From Sphingobium fuliginis (lineage in GTDB: Bacteria > Pseudomonadota > Alphaproteobacteria > Sphingomonadales > Sphingomonadaceae): DNA of 64,000 nucleotides. The stretch lies in the NCBI RefSeq assembly GCF_004152845.1, contig NZ_SEON01000009.1:62001-126000 (forward strand), read 5' to 3'. Each line of letters opens with the position of its first letter. The first letter of the stretch is position 1. A model generated the notes under the pieces. It searched no databases and was not told the DNA's origin. It saw nothing but the letters and a program-made list of their open reading frames with translations. Shown here piece after piece: positions 24,674 to 32,353 of this stretch. The position numbers were made by a program, and so were the translations under genes.

Positions 24674-26227
24674 GTGTCGGACGCAGGCCTTTCCACCGCT
24701 GACAAAGACGCTCGGATCGCCGAGCTCGAAGCTGCTTTGGCGGCCGCCCACGCCGATATTTCTGCCCGCGACATCCTGATCGACACGCTGCGTGTGCAGA
24801 TCGCGCGCCTCAAGCGGATGCAGTTCGGCAAGTCGTCCGAGAAGCTCGATACCCAGATCGCACAGCTTGAACTGGCGCTCGAGGAACTGGAAGGTGAGGC
24901 CATTGTCGCCGCCGCGCGTCGAGGCGGTCCAGTAGCCATCGATCGGCCATCGCCGGTTCGGGCGCTGCCCGCCCATTTGCCACGCGAAGAGCAGCGGATC
25001 GAACCTGAGAAGGGCAACTGCGCCTGTCCCGACTGCGGCGGCGCGTTGCGGCCCTTGGGGCAGGATAGCGACGAGATGCTTGATGCGGTGCCGGTACAGT
25101 GGCGCGTCGTTCGGACCATCCGGCCCAAGTATAGCTGCCGGTCCTGCGAGAAGATCGTGCAGGCGCCCGCGCCGGTAAAAGCCATTGCCCGGGGGAAGGC
25201 GACCTTCGGCACGTTGGCCTACGTCGTCGTCTCCAAGTTCGATCATCATCTGCCGCTTTACCGCCAGGCCGAGATCATGGCTGCGCAGGGGATCGAGATC
25301 GACCGCTCGACGCTGGCGGGCTGGGTTGGACAGGCATCCGTGCTGCTCGACCCGATCGTCAGTCGCATCCGCGAGGTCGGCCTGACCGCTTCGAAGATCC
25401 ATACTGACGATACGCCGGTTCCCATGCTTGATCCGGGCCGCGGCAAGACGGCAACCGGCAGGCTCTGGGCTTACGCCGTCGACGATCGCGGCTCCGGCGC
25501 CACCAACCCCTCACTCGTCTGGTATGAGTTCACCACCGATCGCACAGGCGCGCACCCCCAGCGTCAACTGGCCAACTTCACCGGGTATCTCCAGGCCGAC
25601 GGCTATGCGGGTTATGACAAGCTCTACGACACGAACCGCGTCACCGAGGTTGCTTGCTGGGCGCATTTCCGGCGGAAGATATTCGACATCCACGCCACCA
25701 AGCCGACGTCGCTTACCGCTGATCTGCTGGAACGCATCGGTGAGCTTTACGAGATCGAGGCAGAAGTTCGAGGCCAGCAACCCGATCTCCGACGACGAAG
25801 CCGGCAGGACCGCACCCAGCCATTGATCGACGAGTTGCGCCAGACACTCGACGATGCCCTGCGCCGCCTCTCGCCCAAGTCTGAGATGGCCAAGGCGATC
25901 GCATATGGGCGCAAACGCTGGGTCGCGCTGACACGTTTCCTCGACGATGGGCGCTTGGAGATCGACAACAACATTGCAGAGCGCGCCATGCGCTGCGTGG
26001 CCCTGGGCCGTAAAAACTGGCTGTTCGCTGGCTCAAAGGCGGGCGGCGATCGCGCCGCTGCCGTCTATTCCGTCATCGAGAGCGCCAAACTCAATGGCCT
26101 CGAACCACAGGCCTATATCGCCGACGTCATCGCCAAGATCGCGGGCGAATGGCCTGCTGCCCGCTGGGATGAACTCATGCCGTGGAACTGGCGGCCAGAT
26201 CAGCAACCGATCGCCGAAGCCGCCTGA
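24674..26227 (+). CDS. tnpC: IS66-family transposase TnpC
   Basis: DDE transposase of about 517 residues from the GTG at 24674; an in-frame TTG at 24635 is possible. An N-terminal coiled-coil and leucine-rich region (ARIAELEAALAAAHADI) is followed by the zinc-binding CPDCGG and CRSCEKI motifs. The catalytic domain includes KIHTDDTPVPML and YLQADGYAGYDKLY, and the C-terminus LDDGRLEIDNNIAERAMRCV. It looks intact. It differs clearly from the TnpC of copy 2, so the two elements are separate arrivals. Confidence 0.93.
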   Translation: MSDAGLSTADKDARIAELEAALAAAHADISARDILIDTLRVQIARLKRMQFGKSSEKLDTQIAQLELALEELEGEAIVAAARRGGPVAIDRPSPVRALPAHLPREEQRIEPEKGNCACPDCGGALRPLGQDSDEMLDAVPVQWRVVRTIRPKYSCRSCEKIVQAPAPVKAIARGKATFGTLAYVVVSKFDHHLPLYRQAEIMAAQGIEIDRSTLAGWVGQASVLLDPIVSRIREVGLTASKIHTDDTPVPMLDPGRGKTATGRLWAYAVDDRGSGATNPSLVWYEFTTDRTGAHPQRQLANFTGYLQADGYAGYDKLYDTNRVTEVACWAHFRRKIFDIHATKPTSLTADLLERIGELYEIEAEVRGQQPDLRRRSRQDRTQPLIDELRQTLDDALRRLSPKSEMAKAIAYGRKRWVALTRFLDDGRLEIDNNIAERAMRCVALGRKNWLFAGSKAGGDRAAAVYSVIESAKLNGLEPQAYIADVIAKIAGEWPAARWDELMPWNWRPDQQPIAEAA

Positions 26228-26251
26228 TCTGCGGCCTCCAGCCCACGCTTA

Positions 26252-26815
26252 CTATGCTCTAGCCCGGAAAGCCAGTCGCTTCTCAACGCCCGTCATGCGG
26301 CAACGCCAATGGCACAAGTCATCGCTTACGCCGAAATGGCGCGCGATATCAGTCACAGACTTCCCAGCACTGCGGTGATGATAGAGTGCTGCTTGAGGCA
26401 GCAGGAGTGCGCCTCCCAGCCAATCAGCTTCCTCTTCCTGTTCATCTGAATAGTCGGAGAGCAGTACCAAGCCCGCGGGCGAGACCTGTACGCTTGCCGG
26501 GGTGTGATCCAGAATTGAGTGTGCGAGTTCGTGCATCAACGTCGAGGCTTGGCGACGTTTGCTATGGACTGAATTTAGCACGATCAGGAGGAGGCCATCT
26601 TCTGCCAACGTCATTCCCGACCAACTGTCCGGATCCCGCTCGAGAAGTTGGGCTGCATGCTGTGGGGGCAAGTCTAGTTCGTTTGCTGCGAGAACGTATG
26701 CTCCCAGCGATTCGGCATATACCCAGGGATCAAGTTTTTCGAGCGCGCCTAAACCCAGCGAAGCCCGAGCAGCCTCTGATAGTCTCTCAGACTCAGCCTT
26801 AAACCCCCTGCGCAT
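26252..26815 (-). CDS. ImmA/IrrE-family metallopeptidase
   Basis: A 187-residue protein with the zinc-binding HExxH motif in LMHELAHSIL and a downstream acidic region (EQEEEADWLGGALLLP) with the third ligand, the ImmA/IrrE layout. Such peptidases cleave or antagonise XRE repressors, and the gene follows an XRE gene on the same strand. IS66 copy 1 lies at its last codon: the present stop TAG takes its final base from the insertion sequence. Removing the element and one duplication would give TAA, so protein length is unchanged. Confidence 0.87.
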   Translation of the reverse strand: MRRGFKAESERLSEAARASLGLGALEKLDPWVYAESLGAYVLAANELDLPPQHAAQLLERDPDSWSGMTLAEDGLLLIVLNSVHSKRRQASTLMHELAHSILDHTPASVQVSPAGLVLLSDYSDEQEEEADWLGGALLLPQAALYHHRSAGKSVTDIARHFGVSDDLCHWRCRMTGVEKRLAFRARA

Positions 26816-26817
26816 TC

Positions 26818-27168
26818 TTATTGTTGCTGCAATGCCAACCGAGCCTCTTTAGCCCGTTGTGCAGCCAAGATAAGTTCTGCCAACGATTCGGCGGTTTCCG
26901 GTGAGAAGGTCTTCTTCTTGCGGAAATGGACAACCGCAGCTTTTTTGCTCGGCTCTTCGCTCGTCTCAATTCCTAGGAAGATCGCCGGATCGACGCCAAG
27001 CCAACGGCAGATCTTAGCGAAAGTTGCCAAGTCAGGCACATTTCCATTCTCTACCCTGGACAAGGTCGCCGAACTTACCCCCGCCTCGGCAGCAGCCGAT
27101 CTTATCCCACGGTTGCCCCGTTTCTTTGCGATCAGGCGCCCCAGATCCTGGATAGGAAGGGTTTCCAT
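26818..27168 (-). CDS. XRE-family repressor paired with the ImmA-like peptidase
   Basis: A 116-residue helix-turn-helix protein (DLGRLIAKKRGNRGIRSAAA, then AGVSSATLSRVENGNVPDLA) with a basic C-terminal tail. The start at 27168 is preferred because GGAG lies seven bases upstream; an in-frame ATG at 27180 is the alternative. Two bases separate its stop from the ImmA-like gene. XRE/ImmA pairs control SOS-linked or stress-linked excision of elements such as ICEBs1, so this pair may regulate the mobile element. Confidence 0.85.
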   Translation of the reverse strand: METLPIQDLGRLIAKKRGNRGIRSAAAEAGVSSATLSRVENGNVPDLATFAKICRWLGVDPAIFLGIETSEEPSKKAAVVHFRKKKTFSPETAESLAELILAAQRAKEARLALQQQ

Positions 27169-27224
27169 AAAATTCTCCAACAGCGCCCCTTGACTCTCAA
27201 GGACCGCCGGCGATAGTGTCTCAC

Positions 27225-27264
27225 GTGTAAGACAAGTCGTCTCATGATTGATACTGCCTTACAC
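27225..27264. promoter_or_regulatory. Inverted repeat in the XRE/DUF2188 divergent promoter region
   Basis: GTGTAAG (27225-27231) and CTTACAC (27258-27264) form an inverted repeat between the divergent XRE and DUF2188 genes, with TCTCACG and GAGACG motifs close by. A likely binding site for the XRE repressor, by position only. Confidence 0.4.
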
Positions 27265-27348
27265 AAGAGACGGGGAATCACGCCGAGCTCTCTGAGTCAA
27301 GAGATAGTGCGGCCGGGCGCCCCTTCAACGTGCAGAAAGGCAGTAAAT

Positions 27349-27573
27349 ATGAGTGGTAAGAATCAATACGTCGTGCGGAATGGAAACGGTTGGGGCGTTC
27401 GGGGCGAAGGCAATAGCCGTCTCACCGGCTCGTTCGAGACGCAAGCCCAGGCTATCGAACGTGGGCGCGAAATCGCCCAAAATCAAGGTGCCGAACTCCG
27501 CATCCAGGGCGCGAATGGCCAGTTCCGTGAAGCTTGGTCCTATGGGAACGATCCCTATCCGCCGAAAGGCTGA
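27349..27573 (+). CDS. DUF2188 domain protein
   Basis: A 74-residue protein with the DUF2188 pattern (NQYVVRNGNGWGVRGEGNSR, then FETQAQAIERGREIAQNQGA, ending GNDPYPPKG). The family is small, widespread and of unknown function. It starts at the ATG at 27349 behind AGAAAGG and is followed by a strong terminator. Confidence 0.85.
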   Translation: MSGKNQYVVRNGNGWGVRGEGNSRLTGSFETQAQAIERGREIAQNQGAELRIQGANGQFREAWSYGNDPYPPKG

Positions 27574-27580
27574 ACTGTTA

Positions 27581-27609
27581 GGCCGCTCCCGTCGGAGCGG
27601 CCCTTTTTT
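27581..27609 (+). terminator. Rho-independent terminator after the DUF2188 gene
   Basis: A perfect 9-bp stem GGCCGCTCC / GGAGCGGCC with a CGTC loop is followed by C and six Ts. It lies seven bases after the stop codon. The next gene's GGAGG begins immediately behind it. Confidence 0.92.
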
Positions 27610-27619
27610 GGAGGCGCTG

Positions 27620-27790
27620 ATGCGCAAATTGCCTAAGCTGAAGCCGCTCCGTCCGCTGAAGCCGCTTGATCGAATGCAGAACATGAAAACGCTGCGGCCG
27701 CTCGGAAAGACGAAGTGGGTAAGGGCGCATTGGCGCTACGACTATGCCCGTCATCAGTGGGAATGGGTTCTTGGACACTGGGCGAAATAG
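27620..27790 (+). CDS. Small basic protein with LxPL repeats
   Basis: A 56-residue, highly basic protein. The N-terminus repeats Leu-Lys/Arg-Pro-Leu (LPKLKPLRPLKPL, later LRPLGK), and the C-terminus is rich in Trp and aromatics (VRAHWRYDYARHQWEWVLGH). GGAGG at 27610-27614 gives a good start. Family and role are unknown. Nucleic-acid or membrane binding is possible from the charge. Confidence 0.6.
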   Translation: MRKLPKLKPLRPLKPLDRMQNMKTLRPLGKTKWVRAHWRYDYARHQWEWVLGHWAK

Positions 27791-27799
27791 GAGAATTCG

Positions 27800-28078
27800 A
27801 TGGTGAAGATCACTGGTTTCGATAAGCTGACTAAGACGCTTGACGACGCATCCCGTGCGTTCAAGGAACTTGACGGCACGATCACGGAGGTCCGTTTTGA
27901 CCCAAACGATCAAGCCAGCATCGATGAAGCGATCAGGGCGATGGAGAACGCGATCGATCAGAAAGTGGGTGCTTTTCGGAGCAATCCAATGGTGGCCCAA
28001 CTGATCCCGCAAATGAAGGCCAGGTACCGGGATGGCATTCTCGCCCGCGCGGAAAACGCTCGGACCTGTTCGAACTAA
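27800..28078 (+). CDS. Conserved hypothetical small protein
   Basis: A 92-residue protein (VKITGFDKLTKTLDDASRAF, then VRFDPNDQASIDEAIRAMEN) that resembles small hypotheticals in proteobacterial islands. TAGGAG lies just before the ATG. It follows the basic protein by nine bases and is probably co-transcribed. Function unknown; the sequence suggests mainly helices. Confidence 0.7.
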   Translation: MVKITGFDKLTKTLDDASRAFKELDGTITEVRFDPNDQASIDEAIRAMENAIDQKVGAFRSNPMVAQLIPQMKARYRDGILARAENARTCSN

Positions 28079-28154
28079 GCGGGAACGCTTCGTCTGATTT
28101 GTGAAACGATTAGTTGAAATGTAGGAATTTGCCTTCTATCTTGAGCGCAATCGA

Positions 28155-28208
28155 ACCCGCCAGGCCTCTACCCGAAAGGGCATGCACACTTGGCGGGTCT
28201 TTTATTTT
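28155..28208 (+). terminator. Probable terminator between the small genes and the Abi gene
   Basis: Arms ACCCGCCA (28155-28162) and TGGCGGGT (28191-28198) enclose a smaller CCC-GAAA-GGG hairpin and are followed by CTTTTATTTT. This argues against the in-frame TTG at 28190 as the start of the Abi gene. Confidence 0.6.
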
Positions 28209-28234
28209 CAGCACCACAGAAGCTAAGTAGCTTG

Positions 28235-29146
28235 GTGACTCGCCCTTTCAATAAACCCGCAACGACGATCGCCCAGCAGATTGCGCACCTGACAGCGCAA
28301 GGCATGGCGATCGCAGATGTTCCTCGTGCAGAGCATTGGCTCCGCCATGTCAGCTACTATCGCTTGAGCGCTTATTGGCTCCCATTCGAAAAGCCTAAGG
28401 GCCAGCCCGGTCCAAGATTCCTGCCCGGTACTGACTTCGATACAATTACCGCCCTTTACGAGTTTGACCGCCGCTTGAGGCTGTTGCTGTTGAATGCGAT
28501 TGAAAGAATTGAAGTCGCAGTTAGAGGAAGCTGGGCTTATGCGCTGGCACAGCATGGCGGCCCGCACGGCTATCTGGATGCTGCGCTCTACACCGACCGT
28601 CGCCAGTTCCACGACAATCTTTCACGCCTTGCGCGCGAGGTCGGTACGTCCCCCGAAACCTATATCGATCATTACCGAAAGACATATGATGATCCGGCAA
28701 TGCCCCCGGTATGGATGGTGGCTGAGATGATGTCTTTCGGCCAACTATCCCGCTGGTATTCCTCTTTGGATGACAGGGCTCTACGGAATGTAATTGCCCA
28801 ACCCTTGGGTTTACCCGAAGCGCTCCTCGTTCCCATTCTCAAACATCTCTCGATCGTACGAAATAGCTGCGCGCATCACGCTCGTCTGTGGAACCGCGGA
28901 TTTCTGATCAGGCCGAAACTGCCTAACAAGCCCGCCGACCTAGCCGCAACCTTGGAACCGCCGGCTGGAAATGGCCCTGCTATGCTTTACAATTCGCTGG
29001 TCTTGATCGGCTTTCTTGCTGGAAAGGTGGATCCGACTTCTACTTGGGCGGCCGATCTGAAGGCGTTGCTAGCGACCCATCCGACAGGTCACCTTACGAT
29101 GATGGGATTTCCGGCTGGGTGGTCTGGCCGTCCTTTATGGCTTTAG
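28235..29146 (+). CDS. Abi_2-family (AbiD/AbiF-like) HEPN protein
   Basis: A protein of about 303 residues of the Abi_2 family, known from phage abortive-infection genes. Features are TIAQQIAHLTAQGMAIADVP, HVSYYRLSAYWLPFE, ITALYEFDRRLRLLLLNAIE and PPVWMVAEMMSFGQLSRWYS. IVRNSCAHHARLWNR, near residue 207, holds the R-x4-H HEPN ribonuclease signature. I chose the GTG at 28235 because the longer frame from a TTG at 28190 starts inside a terminator stem. It stands alone between terminator and IS copy 2. Confidence 0.87.
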   Translation: MTRPFNKPATTIAQQIAHLTAQGMAIADVPRAEHWLRHVSYYRLSAYWLPFEKPKGQPGPRFLPGTDFDTITALYEFDRRLRLLLLNAIERIEVAVRGSWAYALAQHGGPHGYLDAALYTDRRQFHDNLSRLAREVGTSPETYIDHYRKTYDDPAMPPVWMVAEMMSFGQLSRWYSSLDDRALRNVIAQPLGLPEALLVPILKHLSIVRNSCAHHARLWNRGFLIRPKLPNKPADLAATLEPPAGNGPAMLYNSLVLIGFLAGKVDPTSTWAADLKALLATHPTGHLTMMGFPAGWSGRPLWL

Positions 29147-29264
29147 GGCAGGCGGCGATGGCAAGACATTCGATGCGATCTCCCACATTAGCGCGACACC
29201 GGCGACTAGGCCTGCCGAAGCAATACGAAACTGCAAATTCGAAACCTCAGTTTTTACCGCGACT

Positions 29265-29442
29265 TCAAATCCGCGCATAAAGTTCTGGATGTGCCTGAGC
29301 CAGCTTGAGCCTCGCGGCGCGCGCCACCTCGAGTCGAGGAATGGTCGCCTCCCAGGCTGCCAACGCCGCAACCAGATGCCCGGATCGTTGCAGAATTCGA
29401 TCAGCCAATTCCACGACAACGAGATTGGGTGTAGCCTCAGGG
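29265..29442 (-). pseudogene. 3' part of a phosphatase-like gene split by IS66 copy 2
   Basis: Encodes the C-terminal ~58 residues (PTPEATPNLVVVELADRILQ to AQAHPELYARI) of the gene whose 5' part is at 31915-32317. The two parts are separated by the 2472-bp IS66 copy and one 8-bp duplication. Joining them with one duplication removed gives 573 bases, 191 codons in one frame, so the break is due only to the insertion. Confidence 0.9.
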
Positions 29443-29467
29443 GTAGGCATTCGGTGAAGGCCACGGA

Positions 29468-31093
29468 TCAGGCGGCTTCGCGTTGATCCTCGGGCGCGCA
29501 CCAATTCCAGGGCAGCAGTTCGTGAAGACGGTTCTGGGGGATGTCGGCGATGCGCGCGAGAACGTCGGCAAGCCAAGCCTGCGGATCGATGTCGTTGAGC
29601 TTCGCCGTGCCGATGAGGCTCAGCATGAAGGCAGTGCGCTGACCGCCGCGATCTGAACCGGCGAAGAGCCATGATTTTCTGCCCAGGGCTATACCTCTGA
29701 GCGCCCGTTCCGCCGCGTTGTTCGAGAGGCATATGCGGCCGTCGTCGAGGAAGGCTGCGAAGGCGGGCCATGTCTTGAGCATGTAATCCATGGCCTCGGC
29801 CACATCGCTGTTCTTCGATAGCTTCAACCGGCTGTCGCGCATCCATTCTTCCAGATCGGCAACCAGCGGTGCGCTGAGTTCCTGCCGAAGAGCAAGGCGC
29901 TCCTGGGCCGATCTGCCGTTGATGGCGCGCTCGATATCGAAAATCGCGTCGATGCGGCGGACCGCCTCCACTGCCAGCGGCGAGATAACGGCCTTTTTGC
30001 GGCGCTTCTTGAGCTGCGCGGCGACATCGGCAAGCTCGAAGAAATAGCGGCGCGCGTGGCTCCAGCACAGGGCACGGGTGAGCGGCGCCGGCAGGCGATC
30101 GCCATGGAACAGCGCATTATAACCGGCATAGGCGTCAGCCTGAAGGATGCCTCTCCAACTACGAAGATGGCCCACGGGATGCTCGCCCCGCCGGTCGCGG
30201 GAATAATGGAAGATCGCCGCAGGCGGCGCGGGTCCGCCAAAAGGTCGATCATCCCGGACATAGGTCCAGATCCGGCCCGTATCGGTCTTGGTCTTGGCCA
30301 GCACCGGCACCGTCGTATCGTCGCCATGCAGCCGCTCCGCGACCAGGACATGCGCCTCGATCAACAGATAGAGCGGCATCAGCGCAGCGGTGCAGGTGCC
30401 GACTTGATCGGCCAGGGTGGATAGGCTCAGGTCCACGCCCTCCCGGGCATAGCGGTCACGCTGGCGGTTGAGCGGCTGATGCGCGCCGAACTTCTCGAAC
30501 AGCAGCATCGCCAGGAAGCTGGGGCCAAAGAGCCCGCGGGGCGTGACGTGGAAAGGCGCCGGCGGTTGGGTGATCTTCTCGCAATCACGGCAGGAGAACT
30601 TCTCCCGCACGGTCTGAACCACCTTCCACTGGCGCGGCACGACCTCAAGTGTCTCGGTAATATCCTCACCCAGCTTGCACAGCCGATCCGAGCCGCAGCA
30701 GGGGCACGCATCGGGCGCGGCGATGACGACGCGTTCGCGTGGCAGATGCTCAGGCAAGGGCTTGCGGGCGGGCCGCTTGCGTTCAAACGGTGCGACGTTG
30801 GTCTTCGCCGCTGCCAGGGCAGCCAGAAGCTCATCTTCGCTGGCAGCGGTCTCGCACTCCTCGAAGGTCAGTTCCATCTGGTCGAGCAGATGGCGCGTGC
30901 GTTCGGATCGCTGGCCAAAAAGGGTACGACGCATCTTCTCGTTCTGCAGTTCGAGAAGGGCGTTGCGGGCTTCCAGGTCAGCGTTGATGGCCTTGATGCG
31001 GGCGACTTCAGCGGCGACAGCCTCGGCAGCGGCAAGCCGCTCGCGAAGGCTGTCGATCTCTGCTTGCGCTTCGGTCCCCATGGCCAATGGCAT
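29468..31093 (-). CDS. tnpC: IS66-family transposase TnpC, copy 2
   Basis: A 541-residue transposase, apparently intact. An N-terminal coiled coil (AEIDSLRERLAAAEAVAAEV) is followed by zinc motifs CPCCGS and CRDCEKI. The DDE domain includes RLHGDDTTVPVL and ILQADAYAGYNALF, and the C-terminus LDDGRICLSNNAAERALRGI. Sequence differs widely from the copy 1 transposase. Confidence 0.94.
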   Translation of the reverse strand: MPLAMGTEAQAEIDSLRERLAAAEAVAAEVARIKAINADLEARNALLELQNEKMRRTLFGQRSERTRHLLDQMELTFEECETAASEDELLAALAAAKTNVAPFERKRPARKPLPEHLPRERVVIAAPDACPCCGSDRLCKLGEDITETLEVVPRQWKVVQTVREKFSCRDCEKITQPPAPFHVTPRGLFGPSFLAMLLFEKFGAHQPLNRQRDRYAREGVDLSLSTLADQVGTCTAALMPLYLLIEAHVLVAERLHGDDTTVPVLAKTKTDTGRIWTYVRDDRPFGGPAPPAAIFHYSRDRRGEHPVGHLRSWRGILQADAYAGYNALFHGDRLPAPLTRALCWSHARRYFFELADVAAQLKKRRKKAVISPLAVEAVRRIDAIFDIERAINGRSAQERLALRQELSAPLVADLEEWMRDSRLKLSKNSDVAEAMDYMLKTWPAFAAFLDDGRICLSNNAAERALRGIALGRKSWLFAGSDRGGQRTAFMLSLIGTAKLNDIDPQAWLADVLARIADIPQNRLHELLPWNWCAPEDQREAA

Positions 31094-31141
31094 AGCCGAA
31101 AAGCACCGAAATCCCTAGCTTCTTAGGTCATGCCGGGGCTT

Positions 31142-31489
31142 TTATCCGGCCAATGTCGGGCGCCAGGTGGCCTGCGGATTACGCCAGTCGATCGCCTCCA
31201 ACATGCAGGCCATCTGCGAGGGGGAAATGGCAATCACCCCGTTCACCGCAGAGGGCCAGATGTACTTCCCGCGCTCCAGCCGCTTGGCATAAAGCGACAT
31301 GCCGACACCATCATGCCAGATGATCTTGCAGAGGTCGCCGCGGCGTCCCCTGAAAATGTAGAGGTCGCCCGCGAAGGGATCACGTCCGAAACTTTGCTGC
31401 ACCTGCAGGGCCAGGCTGCGCATGCCGCGCCGCATGTCCGTGTGCCCCGTTGCAATCCATATCCGAACGCCGGAGGGGACTGGGATCAC
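31142..31489 (-). CDS. tnpB: IS66 accessory protein TnpB, copy 2
   Basis: A 115-residue IS66 Orf2-like protein (RIWIATGHTDMRRGMRSLAL, DLYIFRGRRGDLCKIIWHDG). It starts at a GTG that overlaps the tnpA stop (GTGA), which fixes the start. Confidence 0.92.
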   Translation of the reverse strand: MIPVPSGVRIWIATGHTDMRRGMRSLALQVQQSFGRDPFAGDLYIFRGRRGDLCKIIWHDGVGMSLYAKRLERGKYIWPSAVNGVIAISPSQMACMLEAIDWRNPQATWRPTLAG

Positions 31490-31815
31490 GGCTTGACCGA
31501 CCGCAGCACCGCCGACACCAGCCCCGGCGAGGCGCCAGCAGTTATGCGCACGATCGCCCGCTCGAACTCCACGATGATCGCCGATCCGCTCGTTGGCATC
31601 GGATCGGGCTGCACCTGCACTTCTGCAAAGCCTTGGGCTGCCTGCCCCATCTCTCGCCGCCATCTGTAGATCTGGTTCGGCCGAAGATCGGCGCGGCGGG
31701 CAATCTCCGCCACGTTCGCACCGGGCGCCGAAACCGCCGCGACCAGTTCGCGCTTCTGCTGGTCGGTCCATACACGCCGCCGCTCCGGCCCCGAAATTAC
31801 CGTAATCTGGCTCAT
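31486..31815 (-). CDS. tnpA: IS66 accessory protein TnpA, copy 2
   Basis: A 109-residue helix-turn-helix protein (RRVWTDQQKRELVAAVSAPG, then EIARRADLRPNQIYRWRREM). The ATG at 31815 lies about 100 bases inside the IS end. The spacer carries an inverted repeat, GGTGCAAAC/GTTTGCACC, near 31834-31858, possibly regulatory. Confidence 0.9.
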   Translation of the reverse strand: MSQITVISGPERRRVWTDQQKRELVAAVSAPGANVAEIARRADLRPNQIYRWRREMGQAAQGFAEVQVQPDPMPTSGSAIIVEFERAIVRITAGASPGLVSAVLRSVKP

Positions 31816-31914
31816 CGCACCGTCCTTAGTATCGGTGCAAACACCGGCGTTTGCACCGGTGCCATGTCAAAATATCAGCCGATCACCGCAAGGCGGCCCT
31901 CACCGGAGCGATAC

Positions 31915-32317
31915 CCTCAGGGCGGACCGCCAGCAGGCGATCGAGCGCTTCGCGTTCTGCGCCCGGACCAAGCCGGTCGGCAATTATGGCTAGAGCGATC
32001 GCGGTCGAGCGCCCGACGCCGTGAAAGCAGTGAACTAGCAAAGAACCTTCCATATGGAGCCGAGCAAATTCTATCGCCGCGCCAACCTGCTCAGCGGTTG
32101 CAACGCGGATGCCAAGGCTCGTGACATCCACATCCTCAAACGTCAGGACAAGATGCGCTGGCGCAGGCTTACCTCCAAATCGAAGCCGCAAATTCTGCCG
32201 TGCATGCGGATCTTCAAGAGTGATGATGGCATCAAATCGTCGCTTGTGCCTCTTTGCCTGAGCAAGGCTTCCTACCGCGATCGAGCCAGGGACAGGTTCA
32301 CTAATTTCCGAAGACAT
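31915..32317 (-). pseudogene. 5' part of a dual-specificity-phosphatase-like gene split by IS66 copy 2
   Basis: Encodes about 134 residues with the Cys-x5-Arg phosphatase signature HCFHGVGRSTAIALA near residues 96-102, as in tyrosine and dual-specificity phosphatases. In the disrupted state the frame runs into the IS to a stop at 31883. The ancestral product would be 190 residues including the part at 29265-29442. The signature is still present, but the C-terminal third is lost. Confidence 0.88.
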
Positions 32318-32353
32318 GCTTCGATCTCCCCCAGTTCGCCCAGCCTACGACGC

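Larger units (their letters stand above)
23750..26252 (+). mobile_element. IS66-family insertion sequence, copy 1
   Basis: A 2503-bp element with three genes, tnpA, tnpB and tnpC. Left end GTAAGCGGGGTCTGACGACC and right end (reverse complement) GTAAGCGTGGGCTGGAGGCC form imperfect inverted repeats. It is flanked by an 8-bp direct repeat TATGCTCT at 23742-23749 and 26253-26260, the duplication length expected for IS66. It inserted at the 3' end of the ImmA-like gene. Confidence 0.95.
29443..31914 (-). mobile_element. IS66-family insertion sequence, copy 2
   Basis: A 2472-bp element with tnpA, tnpB and tnpC on the minus strand. Terminal repeats GTAGGCATTCGGTGAAGGCC and (other end, reverse complement) GTATCGCTCCGGTGAGGGCC match in most positions. 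An 8-bp direct repeat CCTCAGGG flanks it at 29435-29442 and 31915-31922. It is a different IS66 member from copy 1. Confidence 0.95.

Noticed and set aside
28190..28234. A longer start (TTG at 28190) for the Abi-family gene
   Set aside because: It lies inside a terminator stem; the GTG at 28235 gives a normal family length.
29265..30068. A single 267-codon minus-strand frame spanning the IS66 end
   Set aside because: Only its last ~58 codons are real, as the 3' part of the split phosphatase gene; the rest is shadow of tnpC.
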